From the NCBI RefSeq assembly GCF_003515705.1, contig NZ_QWEH01000004.1:1-64000 (forward strand): a stretch of DNA of 64,000 bases, in the 5' to 3' direction. The notes beneath the pieces are model-generated. The model did no database searches and had not been told where the DNA came from. It saw only the letters and a program-made list of their open reading frames with translations. The stretch's first letter is position 1. The number at the start of each line of letters is the position of its first letter. The position numbers and the translations under genes are program-made. Shown here in pieces: positions 55,301 through 64,000 of the stretch. The stretch is from Oceanobacillus profundus (GTDB lineage Bacteria > Bacillota > Bacilli > Bacillales > Amphibacillaceae).

Positions 55301-55342
55301 CCGTACAATAAATTGTCCCAGCACTGAGTCGATCCTTTTAGT

Positions 55343-55384
55343 AAAAACAAAACTAGCAGCTTGGATTCGCTGCTAGTTTTGTTA
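55343..55384 (-). terminator. Terminator of ytsP
   Basis: AACAAAACTAGCAGC/GCTGCTAGTTTTGTT, ~14-bp stem with short loop, T/A-runs on both sides. Confidence 0.85.
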
Positions 55385-55392
55385 TACTAAGG

Positions 55393-55875
55393 TTATTGTA
55401 AATGCTTTTCTAAAGTAGTAACAAATTTTTCTAAGTAGGTTTGATCGATTTCATCAAATCGATTCTTAATAGGGCTGTCAATATCAAGTACACCGTATAC
55501 TTTATCATTGATTATGATTGGTACTACAATTTCCGATTGGCTCGCACTGTCACATGCGATATGCCCTGGGAATTGATGGACATCGGCAATGCGTTGTGTT
55601 TGTTTTTCTTTTACAGCAGTACCACAGACACCTTTACCGAAGCCGATGCGAATACAAGCTGGGAGTCCTTGGAATGGGCCGAGTACAAGTTCATTATCCT
55701 TCCAAACGTAAAAACCAACCCAGTTTACCTCTTTTAAGAATTGATTTAATAGTGCTGATGCATTGGATAAAATAGCAACCTCATCCTTCTCACCATCTGT
55801 TAAAGCATCTAATTGTTTAATTAATAGTTCGTAACTTTTTACTCTGTCGTCTGAATAAGTTGTAGCCTGAAACAA
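55393..55875 (-). CDS. ytsP: GAF-domain free methionine-R-sulfoxide reductase YtsP
   Basis: 160 residues, one GAF domain. Three cysteines, Cys74, Cys84 and Cys108 ('LPACIRIGFGKGVCG', 'GHIACDS'), keep the spacing of 10 and 24 found in free-methionine-(R)-sulfoxide reductases (Cys84, 94, 118 of the E. coli enzyme). It reduces free Met-R-O in the cytoplasm. The ribosome site is AAAGGGGG. Position beside rpsD is as in B. subtilis. Confidence 0.92.
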   Translation of the reverse strand: MFQATTYSDDRVKSYELLIKQLDALTDGEKDEVAILSNASALLNQFLKEVNWVGFYVWKDNELVLGPFQGLPACIRIGFGKGVCGTAVKEKQTQRIADVHQFPGHIACDSASQSEIVVPIIINDKVYGVLDIDSPIKNRFDEIDQTYLEKFVTTLEKHLQ

Positions 55876-55917
55876 AATAAATTCCCCCTTTCTAAATTTA
55901 AAAAATACAAGTTCTTA

Positions 55918-56160
55918 CGTCCAGCTCCAGCGCCCAGCGACTAGCGAGACTTCCCTCACCTCCGTACGATAAAGAAGACTTGCCGACTGGCTGTGCCAGA
56001 GGCTTAGTCGCACTTATACCCTTGTGGTGAAAGTCAACATCGGCTTCCTACGGTCGCCGTGTTTCCTTTATCTTCTGCGTAAGAATGTTCGACAAGTCGA
56101 ACCACCCCAAAGTACGGGGCGCAGTCCGTACGTCGCTAACCAGGCGCTTCTGCTTTTGTA
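55918..56160. repeat. Dispersed repeat, long copy 4
   Basis: GC-richer than its surroundings. Starts CGTCCAGCTCCAGCGCCCAG, ends GCGCAGTCCGTACGTCGCTA ACCAGGCGCTTCTGCTTTTG. The right part (56084-56160), which includes the GTTCGACAAGTCGAAC palindrome, aligns with 26905-26985. The CCAGCTCCAGCGCC...GGCGCTT...GCTTTTGT type is common between genes in Bacillaceae genomes, as I recall; no frame is kept. Covers most of the ytsP-refZ gap. Confidence 0.75.
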
Positions 56161-56252
56161 CAATTTCGACATGCATACAGTTTTTGTCGAGCGAAAATTG
56201 CAGGAAAGACAAGGTTCTTTGTCGTATTACTGATGTAAGGAGATGAGAATTA

Positions 56253-56885
56253 ATGAAAAAGAACCCAACCAAACAAAAAGTAATTGAGGCAGCGTCTTCC
56301 CTGTTTTTCCAAAAAGGTTTTCATGGAACTTCCGTACGTGATATAGCAGATAAAGCAAGTGTTAACGTGTCATTGATCAGCTATTATTTCAAAAGCAAGC
56401 AAGGTCTTTTGGAATATGCCGTTACGAATTATTATGAAGAATACCTGAAAACAGTTGAAGAATCATTGGAAAATGCTGCTAATCTATCTCCATTAGAAAA
56501 GCTGAATGGACTAATTTTTACTATTATACAGTATAAACAAACTAATCATCAATTGACATGTTTCATTCAACGCGAGCTATCTTTAGATTCTGTATTCGTT
56601 CGAGAGATGGCTGTTACGTATTTGGCAAAGGAAAACTTTTATATTAAGCAAACGTTCTTTGAAGCGTTAAATGGTAGAGTAAAAGGAGATACACGTGAGT
56701 ATATGCTAATGCAATTGAAAGGACTCTTAATAACGCCTTACATTTTACACAATGATTGGAAGGAACAAGTTGTCGGGGCGTATTCACATCAAGCTTTTGT
56801 AAGGAAATATGTTAAAACAATGCAAAATTGGCTTGATTTTATAATTGAGGGAGCTTCTACGAAACGGAATCAATTTATAAAATGA
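56253..56885 (+). CDS. refZ: RefZ, TetR-family regulator of FtsZ assembly
   Basis: 210 residues. TetR-type helix-turn-helix (about 5-50: 'IEAASSLFFQKGFHGTSVRDIADKASVNVSLISYYFKSKQGLL') and an all-helical C-terminal domain. Position next to ytsP/ezrA and the 'SYYFKSKQGLLEYAV' segment match RefZ (YttP), which binds sites near the origin and restrains Z-ring position at sporulation. AAGGAGA lies before the ATG. No RefZ-binding motif was identified here. Confidence 0.88.
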   Translation: MKKNPTKQKVIEAASSLFFQKGFHGTSVRDIADKASVNVSLISYYFKSKQGLLEYAVTNYYEEYLKTVEESLENAANLSPLEKLNGLIFTIIQYKQTNHQLTCFIQRELSLDSVFVREMAVTYLAKENFYIKQTFFEALNGRVKGDTREYMLMQLKGLLITPYILHNDWKEQVVGAYSHQAFVRKYVKTMQNWLDFIIEGASTKRNQFIK

Positions 56886-57214
56886 AGCTTTATTCATTGG
56901 GACCCTCCATATTCAATGGCTTTAGTTCCCGCACTTTTAGATATGAGGGTATTACAGCACGCTGATGTGTGGAAAAAACAGAACTGAACCGCTCCAGTTT
57001 TTTCATCATATTGTGATAAAATGAAAAAACGTGGCGAATCTGCAATTAATTTGTATTTTTTTAGCCAAAAATGCTCATTCCATGGTATCATATGTAATAT
57101 ATTTACGAAATGAATATTCCAATAAAAAAATAAGACCATTTATAAGTGATTTTTTTATAGAAATAGAACTTTTGACAGGGAAACCTCTTATTGAAACTGG
57201 TTGGGAGGCATAGT
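56886..57214. other. Gap between refZ and ezrA
   Basis: 329 bp without a convincing gene. B. subtilis has hisJ here. A short AACTGAACCGCTCCAGTTTTTT hairpin (56980-57001) may end refZ transcription. A leftward open frame (56894-57139) lacks a ribosome site. Confidence 0.45.
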
Positions 57215-58909
57215 ATGGGGTACATCATCGGAGCGATTTTAGCAATCATCGTATTAATTATCATTGGACTTATTTACCGGAAACGAATTTATGACAGGGT
57301 GGATCAATTAGAGAGCTGGAAGATGGATATTATGGAGAGAAATGTCGCATCCCAGCTGAGTAAAATTAAGAAGCTTAATTTATCCGGAGAAACGCAAGAG
57401 AAATTCGAATCATGGAAAGAGCGTTGGGAATACATCATTACAAAAGAACTTCCAAACATAGAAGAACATTTATTTGATGCGGAAGAAGCGGCTGATCGAT
57501 TCCTTATCAAGAAGGCAAATGCGGTCTTGAGAAAATTGGAAGAGACACTTCAAGGAATAGAAAAAAGCATTGAAAGTATTTTAGGTGAGTTGGATGAATG
57601 GCTTAAAACCGAGGAATTAAGCAGGCAGGAAGTTGCTGATTTAACACCAGTGTTGAAGGCATTACGGAAGAAACTTTCACAAAGTCGCTATCTCTATGGA
57701 AAAGCAGAGCTTCAGTTTGATAATAAGCTGGATGAACTGGAAGACAAATTAGCTTCTTATCATGAATTAGTTGAGGCTGGTGACTATATGGAAGCGAGCC
57801 AAATTGTTCAACATGTAAAAGTTGAACTAACCGAATTAGAAGGGATTCTGAATGAATTTCCAGCAATCTACAAAAAATGTAAACACGATCTTCCTTCTCA
57901 ATTCGATAATTTACTTGCAGGGATTAAGGAAATGAAAGAAGACGGTTATCGAGTCGAGCATCTTTCCTTAGAAAAAGAAATCTATACATATCAGGAAAGA
58001 ATTTCGGACGTGCTGGAGCAGCTGGAAGCTGGTGACATGTCTGAAGCAGATGACCTCATCTCGGAAAGTGAAGAGAGAATTAAAGAAATGTATGAGCTTT
58101 TGGAGAATGAAGCACATGCGAAAAATTATCTCGAAGCACATATTCCTGAATATGAAAATTCCCTCGAAGAGCTTGGAGCAACTTTCGACGCGACGAAAAT
58201 CGAAGTGGAAGAAATAAAAAAAGCTTATTATGTTGAAAATAATGATTTAGAACGATTTTTATCAGTTGGTAAGACAATTGCCAAATTAAGTGAACAATTA
58301 CAAAAGCTATCTGATAACATGGAAGAAGAAGGAAAGACGCATACAGAGTTACGTGAGCAGGTGGAGGATGGCTTTAAGAAAATAACAGAACTAGAAGAGA
58401 AGCATAAAGAGTTTAAGAAAAGCATCCATAATTTGCGCAAAGATGAGATGGAAGCTAGAGAAAAGCTTGCTGAGATGCGAAATCAAATTACGTACCTGAA
58501 TCGCCGGTTAAAGAAAAGCAATATTCCCGGTGTACCAAACTTTATTTGGTCAAGTATAGAGACGGCTGTTGCTAAAAACGGTAAAGTTATTGAAGCGTTA
58601 GAGAAGCAGCCATTGGACATGGCGGCTGTACAGCAAGCATTAACAGAAGCGCAAAGTTCCCTGGAGCAATCTGCAGAACAAGTAGAAATTATGTTAGATC
58701 AGGCATATTTAACAGAACAGGTTATTCAGTATGCAAACAGATACCGAAGCAAGAATCCAGAACTTGCTGCTAAACTGAAAGAAGCGGAGCGTCTTTTCCG
58801 TGCGTGTGAATATGAATTATCACTTGAAAATGCAGCAAAAGCTATTGAAGAAGTAGAGCCAGGTGCTTTGAAGCGAATCGAAGCAAACCAAACGGCTGTT
58901 AATAGCTAA
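57215..58909 (+). CDS. ezrA: Septation ring regulator EzrA
   Basis: 564 residues. One N-terminal membrane helix (2-22) with outside N-terminus, then 540 residues of spectrin-like coiled coil repeats; the C-terminal 'YANRYRSKNPELAAKLKEAERLFRACEYELSLENA' contains the conserved QNR-patch region as 'YANRYR'. It binds FtsZ and blocks extra Z rings, and shuttles PBP1 between septum and side wall. GGGAGG lies 7 nt before ATG 57215; the upstream in-frame start is not needed. Confidence 0.96.
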   Translation: MGYIIGAILAIIVLIIIGLIYRKRIYDRVDQLESWKMDIMERNVASQLSKIKKLNLSGETQEKFESWKERWEYIITKELPNIEEHLFDAEEAADRFLIKKANAVLRKLEETLQGIEKSIESILGELDEWLKTEELSRQEVADLTPVLKALRKKLSQSRYLYGKAELQFDNKLDELEDKLASYHELVEAGDYMEASQIVQHVKVELTELEGILNEFPAIYKKCKHDLPSQFDNLLAGIKEMKEDGYRVEHLSLEKEIYTYQERISDVLEQLEAGDMSEADDLISESEERIKEMYELLENEAHAKNYLEAHIPEYENSLEELGATFDATKIEVEEIKKAYYVENNDLERFLSVGKTIAKLSEQLQKLSDNMEEEGKTHTELREQVEDGFKKITELEEKHKEFKKSIHNLRKDEMEAREKLAEMRNQITYLNRRLKKSNIPGVPNFIWSSIETAVAKNGKVIEALEKQPLDMAAVQQALTEAQSSLEQSAEQVEIMLDQAYLTEQVIQYANRYRSKNPELAAKLKEAERLFRACEYELSLENAAKAIEEVEPGALKRIEANQTAVNS

Positions 58910-58936
58910 TAACAAAGGTATTCCGCATAAGCGAAT

Positions 58937-58996
58937 GAGGGCTGTCTTTAAGAAACGTTATTCAGTTTCTTAGGTCAGCCTTCCCTTTTTGTTTTT
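58937..58996 (+). terminator. Terminator of ezrA
   Basis: AGGGCTG...AAGAAAC pairs with GTTTC TTAGG...CAGCCTT with a few mismatches, followed by CCCTTTTTGTTTTTG. Confidence 0.6.
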
Positions 58997-59026
58997 GTAC
59001 TATCTATAAATGAGGAGTTTAATGAA

Positions 59027-60166
59027 ATGATTTATTTAGACAACAGCGCAACAACAAAACCACATCCATCCGTGCTGGAAAGCTTTCAGCAAGTATCCAG
59101 CACGTACTTTGCTAATCCTTCGTCGATACATCAATTAGGTGGAACTGCGGAGAAGCTCCTTTTGACTGCGAAAAAACAAGCAGCAGACATAATTGGAATC
59201 GGTGTGGATGAGGTTGTATTTACTTCTGGTGGAACCGAAGGGAATAACACAGCGGTAAAAGGGATTGCCCTCGAGCATCAAGGGAGAGGAAAGCATATTA
59301 TCACATCTTCTATTGAACATCCTTCGATATATGAGACATGTCAAAGCTTGGAAACATTAGGGTTTGAAGTTACCTATTTACCAGTAGATGAAAACGGAGT
59401 TGTATCTGTAACAGAATTGGAAAAAGCAATTCGTAACGATACGATTTTAATAAGTATTATGCATGTCAATAATGAAACAGGCTCAATCCAACCTATAGAA
59501 AAAATAGGTGAAATTGCAAAGAAATACCCGAAGCTATTCTTCCATGTGGACGCTGTTCAAAGTATTGGCAAGGTTCCGCTCAAGTTAAAAAATAGTGGAA
59601 TTGATATATGTACCTTTTCTGGTCATAAGATTCATGGTTTGAAAGGTACTGGTATGCTCTATATAAACAATCGCACCAAACTGTTCCCGCTCCTTCATGG
59701 GGGAAATCAAGAGTACGCCATAAGATCAGGAACGGAAAACCTCGCTGGTTCTGTTTCGTTTGTAAAAGCATTACGTATAATAAAAGAACGTGAAAAAAAT
59801 GAACACCATCATTTATTAAACATGAAAAACTACTTGTACGACGAATTAAATGAGATGGATGGAGTAGAAGTAAACACTCCGGAACTTGCTGCAGCTCATA
59901 TTATTAATATGTCTGTACCGGGTATTAAACCAGAAGTAATTATTCATATGCTTGGGGAACAGGAGATTTATATCTCGACGAAATCCGCTTGTTCATCTAA
60001 ACTGAAGGATGAGAGTAAAGTATTAGCTGCTTGCGGTTATGGGCGTGAACGAACAACAACTGCATTACGCGTAAGCCTATCCTATGATAATACGATGGAA
60101 GAAATGAAGTTGTTCATTCAAGCATTAAGTAAAGCAATCAAACAATTTAAAGAAGCAATGGAGTAG
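59027..60166 (+). CDS. nifZ: Cysteine desulfurase (NifS/IscS family) for ThiI
   Basis: 379 residues, PLP enzyme. 'YLDNSATTKPHPSV' N-terminus, PLP lysine in 'FSGHKIHGLKGTG' (Lys near 203), catalytic cysteine in 'STKSACSSKLKDES' (near 325). It takes sulfur from cysteine and passes it to ThiI; the thiI start is 7 bp after its stop. In B. subtilis the equivalent gene is nifZ. AGGAG lies before the ATG. Confidence 0.95.
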   Translation: MIYLDNSATTKPHPSVLESFQQVSSTYFANPSSIHQLGGTAEKLLLTAKKQAADIIGIGVDEVVFTSGGTEGNNTAVKGIALEHQGRGKHIITSSIEHPSIYETCQSLETLGFEVTYLPVDENGVVSVTELEKAIRNDTILISIMHVNNETGSIQPIEKIGEIAKKYPKLFFHVDAVQSIGKVPLKLKNSGIDICTFSGHKIHGLKGTGMLYINNRTKLFPLLHGGNQEYAIRSGTENLAGSVSFVKALRIIKEREKNEHHHLLNMKNYLYDELNEMDGVEVNTPELAAAHIINMSVPGIKPEVIIHMLGEQEIYISTKSACSSKLKDESKVLAACGYGRERTTTALRVSLSYDNTMEEMKLFIQALSKAIKQFKEAME

Positions 60167-60173
60167 ATTATCT

Positions 60174-61376
60174 ATGCAATATGATCATATATTAATTCGC
60201 TATGGTGAAATGTCATTAAAAGGTAAAAACATTAAGCAGTTTATTATTCGCTTGCAGGAAAATATTCAAGCGAAGCTAAAAGACTTTCCAAATGTAAAAG
60301 TTAAACGAACTCAAGGAAGAATGTTCGTTCTTTTACATGGAGAAGATCCGAAACCAATTATGGACAAGCTTCAAAAGATATTTGGCATCCACAGCTTAAG
60401 CTTGGCCATTATGGTGGACAATGATTTAGAAAAAATTAAAGAAGCAGCATTGTACGCGTTGAAAGAGAATACAGATGTAAAAAAATTCAAAGTGTCTGTT
60501 AAACGTATTAATAAAGATTTCCCTGTACGCTCACAGGAGCTTAATCAAATTCTTGGTGGACATTTATTAAAAAACACAGAAGATATTCTTGTTGATGTTC
60601 ACCAGCCTGATTTGGAAATAAAGGTGGAAGTTCGATTAGAAGCAACGTATATTACTTCCAGTGTAATTCCTGGTCTAGGAGGGCTACCTGTTGGAACATC
60701 AGGAAAATCACTTTTGCTTCTTTCGGGTGGAATTGATAGTCCGGTTGCAGGCTATCTAGCGATGAAGCGTGGTGTACAACTAGAAGCAATTCATTTTCAC
60801 TCTCCACCTTTTACGAGTGAACGTGCGAAGCAAAAGGTATTGGATCTGGCAAAACAGCTGACGAAATATGGAAAAGCGATTAAAATTCATATCGTACCGT
60901 TTACGAAACTGCAGCAAGAGATTTTCCGTGAGATGCCTGACGAGTATGCGATGACCATCATGAGACGGATGATGTTCCGTATTAGTGAACGCGTATGCGA
61001 ACAGGAGTCAATTCTATCACTGACAACAGGAGAAAACCTCGGCCAGGTAGCAAGTCAGACGATGGAGAGTATGCACGCAATAAACGAAGTAACGAATTAT
61101 CCAATCATACGTCCGTTAGTTGCGATGGATAAGCTGGAAGTTATTTCGATTTCACAGGAGATTGGAACATACGAAACCTCAATACTGCCATATGAGGATT
61201 GTTGTACGATTTTTGTACCAAAGTCTCCAAAAACAAAACCGAAGCGGGTAAAGATCAATCATTATGAATCAAAGCATGATTTTGCAGCATCGATTGAAGA
61301 AGCAATTGAAAATATCGAGACCATAACGGTTTACGACAAAAAGGATATCGAAGAGTCCTTTAGTGATTTGTTTTAG
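60174..61376 (+). CDS. thiI: tRNA 4-thiouridine synthase ThiI
   Basis: 400 residues. N-terminal ferredoxin-like part, THUMP tRNA-binding domain (about 60-165) and PP-loop ATPase with 'LLLLSGGIDSPVAGYLAMKRG' (about 181-201). It adenylates U8 of tRNA and inserts sulfur. There is no C-terminal rhodanese domain, the normal short form in Bacillus, which needs the dedicated desulfurase encoded just upstream. Confidence 0.96.
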   Translation: MQYDHILIRYGEMSLKGKNIKQFIIRLQENIQAKLKDFPNVKVKRTQGRMFVLLHGEDPKPIMDKLQKIFGIHSLSLAIMVDNDLEKIKEAALYALKENTDVKKFKVSVKRINKDFPVRSQELNQILGGHLLKNTEDILVDVHQPDLEIKVEVRLEATYITSSVIPGLGGLPVGTSGKSLLLLSGGIDSPVAGYLAMKRGVQLEAIHFHSPPFTSERAKQKVLDLAKQLTKYGKAIKIHIVPFTKLQQEIFREMPDEYAMTIMRRMMFRISERVCEQESILSLTTGENLGQVASQTMESMHAINEVTNYPIIRPLVAMDKLEVISISQEIGTYETSILPYEDCCTIFVPKSPKTKPKRVKINHYESKHDFAASIEEAIENIETITVYDKKDIEESFSDLF

Positions 61377-61471
61377 TGTGTGTTCTCGATGTGTCATTTT
61401 CACCGGAATTTTGAACAACCGCTTTTAACAAATATTAGACAGAACTAACAGGAAATACCAATTTTATTTCT

Positions 61472-61501
61472 GCATGTTTTCCCTCCAGGTGACACATTCT
61501 A
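61472..61501 (+). promoter_or_regulatory. Sigma-G promoter of the SASP gene
   Basis: GCATG, 18-bp spacer, CATTCTA fits the forespore sigma-G pattern (GHATR-N18-CATNHTA), 25 bp before the CDS. Confidence 0.75.
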
Positions 61502-61525
61502 TAAGTACCAAGGAGGTGAACTAAC

Positions 61526-61723
61526 ATGGCGACAAACAATTCAAACCAATTAGTAGTTCCTGGTGTTCAACAAGCACTAGATCAAATGAAGTATGAAATT
61601 GCTCAAGAATTTGGTGTACAACTTGGTCCAGACACAACTTCTCGTGCTAACGGTTCTGTTGGTGGAGAAATTACGAAACGTCTAGTTTCAATGGCTGAAC
61701 AACAGTTTGGTGGTATGCAATAA
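61526..61723 (+). CDS. sspA: Alpha/beta-type small acid-soluble spore protein
   Basis: 65 residues, the typical SASP: '[36 protein letters not shown]' with GPR protease site E-I-A (about 27-32) and DNA-binding segment. It saturates forespore DNA, protects it from UV and heat, and is degraded at germination. Shows that the organism forms endospores. AAGGAGGTG 7 nt before the ATG. Place after thiI matches B. subtilis sspA. Confidence 0.96.
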   Translation: MATNNSNQLVVPGVQQALDQMKYEIAQEFGVQLGPDTTSRANGSVGGEITKRLVSMAEQQFGGMQ

Positions 61724-61746
61724 CAATAATTAAATAAAATTGGCTG

Positions 61747-61778
61747 GAGCTACTCTTGAATTCAAGAGTAGCTCTTTA
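61747..61778 (+). terminator. Terminator of sspA
   Basis: A perfect 28-bp palindrome GAGCTACTCTTGAA/TTCAAGAGTAGCTC followed by TTT. Confidence 0.8.
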
Positions 61779-61905
61779 GTATTATTCGAGGCTAACATTT
61801 TTAGGCATTTCTAAACTTGCAAGCAAAAAATGTTGCTTGCATTTTCCACTACCAATGCGTAGAGTTTTAAATAATCGAATACTTTACAGATCTAGGGGGA
61901 AAAAC

Positions 61906-63495
61906 ATGGGAGTGTTATGGTTTGGTGGACAGATTTATACGTTGGAAAATGAAGGAGAAGCTGTTGATGCAGTCTATACTGAAAAAGATGCAATTAAGGC
62001 AGTTGGTACATATGAATCGATACACAAGCAATTTGATAAACAAATTGAGCATGAAATAAATCTTCAAGGTAAAACGATGCTTCCTGGATTTGTTGATAGT
62101 CACCTGCATATCATTGGTCATGGTGAAAAGCTATTACGCCTGGATTTATCACAAATGAAGTCAGCAAGTGATGTCAAAGCTGCATTAAAGGGAAGAGTAG
62201 CGCAGCTGGCCGAGGGAGAATGGCTAATAGGAGAAGGGTGGAATGAAAATCAATGGGATGATCCAGTAATCATTCATAAATCAGAACTCGATGCAATCTG
62301 CCCAGATAACCCAATGATGCTTACTCGTGTTTGCAGACATGCATTGCTCGCTAATTCCAAGGCGATGGAGCTAGCTGGTGTTGATAATACAACCCCAGAT
62401 CCAGATAGCGGAATAATAGTACGAGACGAACAAGGGGAGGCTACAGGATACTTTCATGATGCCGCACAAGACATCATAAAAGGAATGATGCCGGAAGTAA
62501 CGGGGAGCTATTTAGAAAATGTAATTAAAATAGCGGTAAATGATCTCGTATCAAAAGGATTGGTTGGTGGCCATACGGAAGACCTTTTTTATTATGGAGG
62601 TTTCAAAAAAACTTTGGACGCATATTATCGTGCAATACACACTTCTAATAAATTTAAGGCGCATTTGCTAGTTCATCATGAAGTGATGGATGAATTATTT
62701 GCAGCAAATCTAGGTTTTAGGAGCGGAACTGAGTATGTTGAACTCGGAGCCATTAAGATTTTCTCTGATGGGGCTCTCGGGGGAAGAACAGCATGGCTCA
62801 GCCAAAGCTACTGTGATGATCCAGAAAATAGGGGTGTACCAATGCATACGAAGGCAGATCTTGAAGGACTTGTTGCAAAAGCAAGATCCCGTGACCTACC
62901 AGTTGCAATCCATGCGATCGGTGATCAGGCACTAGAAGAGGTAATAGCTGTTATTGAAAAATATCCAATACAAGGGGAAAAGCGAGATCGGATTATTCAT
63001 GGGCAAATTTTAAATGAATCCACATTGCAAAGGCTTAAATGTCTTCCGGTAGTGGTTGATATCCAGCCGACATTTGTTGCCTCCGATTTTCCATGGGTTA
63101 TTGAACGAATTGGGTATCAACGTCTTCCACTTGCCTATGCTTGGAAAACATTACTCGATAATCACATAAGGTGTGCAGGTGGTTCAGATGCACCTGTAGA
63201 GCAGGTAGATCCCTTGCTTGGTATAGAAGCAGCAGTACGGCGTCAGTCTACATTTGATGGGAATATATACAACGGCGCTGAACAAATATCAGTCTTTGAG
63301 GCAGTACATCTATATACAACCGGCAGTTCATATGCTATCGGAAGGGAATCATCAAGAGGATTTATTAAAGAAAATTACAAAGCAGATTTCACTATTTTAG
63401 AAGAAGATATTTTTCAAGTAAAAGAAGATCAGATTCATGCGATTCAAATTGCGATGACAGTTATTGATGGGGACATTGTTTACAGTCGTATGTAG
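61906..63495 (+). CDS. ytcJ: Amidohydrolase YtcJ
   Basis: 529 residues, amidohydrolase_3 (metal-dependent hydrolase) family, same length as B. subtilis YtcJ. Seen: 'MLPGFVDSHLHIIGHG' metal site (about 55-70), 'KIFSDGALGGRTAWLSQ' (about 284-300), 'VAIHAIGDQALEE' (about 334-346) and 'AGGSDAPVEQVDPLLGI' (about 424-440). Hydrolyses C-N bonds, substrate unknown. GGGGG precedes ATG 61906; the frame is open 23 codons further upstream without a site. Confidence 0.92.
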   Translation: MGVLWFGGQIYTLENEGEAVDAVYTEKDAIKAVGTYESIHKQFDKQIEHEINLQGKTMLPGFVDSHLHIIGHGEKLLRLDLSQMKSASDVKAALKGRVAQLAEGEWLIGEGWNENQWDDPVIIHKSELDAICPDNPMMLTRVCRHALLANSKAMELAGVDNTTPDPDSGIIVRDEQGEATGYFHDAAQDIIKGMMPEVTGSYLENVIKIAVNDLVSKGLVGGHTEDLFYYGGFKKTLDAYYRAIHTSNKFKAHLLVHHEVMDELFAANLGFRSGTEYVELGAIKIFSDGALGGRTAWLSQSYCDDPENRGVPMHTKADLEGLVAKARSRDLPVAIHAIGDQALEEVIAVIEKYPIQGEKRDRIIHGQILNESTLQRLKCLPVVVDIQPTFVASDFPWVIERIGYQRLPLAYAWKTLLDNHIRCAGGSDAPVEQVDPLLGIEAAVRRQSTFDGNIYNGAEQISVFEAVHLYTTGSSYAIGRESSRGFIKENYKADFTILEEDIFQVKEDQIHAIQIAMTVIDGDIVYSRM

Positions 63496-63502
63496 CGTAT
63501 CC

Positions 63503-63540
63503 AAAAATCCTTCTCGGGAGATAACGAGAAGGATTTTTTA
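63503..63540. terminator. Convergent terminator ytcJ / NAD kinase
   Basis: AAAAATCCTTCTCG/CGAGAAGGATTTTT, 14-bp perfect stem with 8-nt loop. Confidence 0.9.
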
Positions 63541-63545
63541 AGCTT

Positions 63546-64000
63546 TTATAAAAATGTTCGTTTTACGCGATCCCAATAAGAGTTATTTTTCAATTTTACG
63601 GTTTTGATGACGCAATCGTCCATCGTAACCTGAATATTATCGATTTGACGAATTGGATGTGCTTCATTATCGAGACTAATAATTGGATAATCATTTCCTG
63701 TTTGAAGTACATTAAGTCTTAAATGACGATTCTTATTTAAAATGAATGAGGAACCAAGTGTACGATACTGATTATTATTCAATGACGCAACTTCAGAAAT
63801 TTGAAAGCATGCTGTTAATGGGTCAATAACGGCACCGTTGGCAGATTTCGTGTAGCCGGTGCTACCAGTAGGTGTAGCGACGACTAGACCATCACCACGG
63901 AATGTTTCGAAATGGTTTCCATCAATTTCCACATCCATTACGATTGTTTTTACAATTGTCGAACGAATGGTTACCTCGTTAAGACAATAAAAGGAATTGC
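63546..64000 (-). CDS. nadK: NAD kinase, partial (5' end outside window)
   Basis: About 151 C-terminal residues; the coding frame runs off the right edge. Seen: 'LNEVTIRSTIVKTIVMDVEIDGN' then 'FRGDGLVVATPTGSTGYTKSANGAVIDP', the NAD-binding loop of the NadK family, and 'ISLDNEAHPI' late in the domain. Phosphorylates NAD to NADP. It is the ytdI-type second NAD kinase of Bacillus by synteny with ytcJ. Confidence 0.93.
   Translation of the reverse strand, partial: NSFYCLNEVTIRSTIVKTIVMDVEIDGNHFETFRGDGLVVATPTGSTGYTKSANGAVIDPLTACFQISEVASLNNNQYRTLGSSFILNKNRHLRLNVLQTGNDYPIISLDNEAHPIRQIDNIQVTMDDCVIKTVKLKNNSYWDRVKRTFL

Noticed and set aside
55136..55324. Leftward 62-residue hydrophobic open frame
   Set aside because: It is the complement of the heptad repeat and overlaps the rpsD promoter; no start signal.
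56245..56252. RefZ operator in the refZ upstream gap
   Set aside because: Could not find a sequence that I trust as the RefZ-binding motif.
56894..57139. Leftward 81-residue open frame in the refZ-ezrA gap
   Set aside because: No ribosome site or family; the region is better described as a gap where hisJ is absent.

Overview
The window looks like chromosome of a low-GC, spore-forming member of the Bacillaceae, probably Oceanobacillus- or Virgibacillus-like. The signs are an alpha/beta-type SASP gene, spore-related small genes, a T-box leader on tyrS, strong AGGAGG-type ribosome sites, CcpA, SftA, EzrA, RefZ and a Na+-type flagellar stator gene (motP). Gene order matches the Bacillus subtilis ytzB-ytoP-ytpPQR-sftA-murC-ytxGH-aroA-ccpA-motP-acuCBA ... 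tyrS-rpsD-ytsP-refZ-ezrA-iscS-thiI-sspA-ytcJ-nadK backbone. The genus is an inference; no rRNA gene or other direct marker is present.

Layout. 0-9 kb is accessory: a GntR/FCD regulator divergent from an EamA transporter, small orphan proteins, an alpha/beta hydrolase next to a cysteine hydrolase, a YbaK-type deacylase, two small spore-type proteins, a DUF2512 protein and a yhjB/yhjC-like symporter pair. 9-11.7 kb holds ytzB, ytoP, a DUF84 nucleotide phosphatase and ytoQ. 12.3-26.8 kb is a self-contained catecholate siderophore operon, dhbA-C-E-B-F, mbtH, MFS exporter, Sfp-type PPTase. A sigma-A promoter with a Fur box sits directly downstream of it, and a second Fur box lies about 200 bp upstream. 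The two DhbF adenylation domains read out as glycine and threonine codes, so the predicted product is bacillibactin. 27-29.4 kb is a lipoprotein gene and ytpPQR; 29.9-35.1 kb is sftA, a nicotinate phosphoribosyltransferase-like gene and murC, with two copies of a structured repeat flanking sftA. 35.4-36.5 kb is ytxGH under a sigma-B-type promoter. A convergent 710-residue FtsA/actin-like protein with C-terminal beta-grasp-like repeats follows, then aroA, ccpA, motP (without motS), acuCBA (without acsA), a class A penicillin-binding protein, T-box/tyrS, an accessory block (GNAT, SRPBCC, chemoreceptor, membrane protein), rpsD with a long leader, ytsP, refZ, ezrA, iscS-thiI, sspA, ytcJ and the 3' part of an NAD kinase gene.

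How they work together. The dhb operon makes, activates (PPTase, MbtH) and probably exports a siderophore under Fur control; uptake and esterase genes are not in the window. sftA, ezrA, refZ, murC, the class A PBP and possibly the actin-like protein form a cell-division and envelope theme. iscS-thiI supply sulfur for tRNA thiolation; acuCBA control acetyl-CoA synthetase, whose gene is elsewhere. No insertion sequence, prophage, CRISPR array, tRNA or rRNA gene was recognised. The least explained items are the FtsA-like protein, the twin structured elements around sftA, the possible leftward Fur-controlled transcript at 12.3 kb, and the four-copy dispersed repeat, two copies of which bracket the siderophore region.
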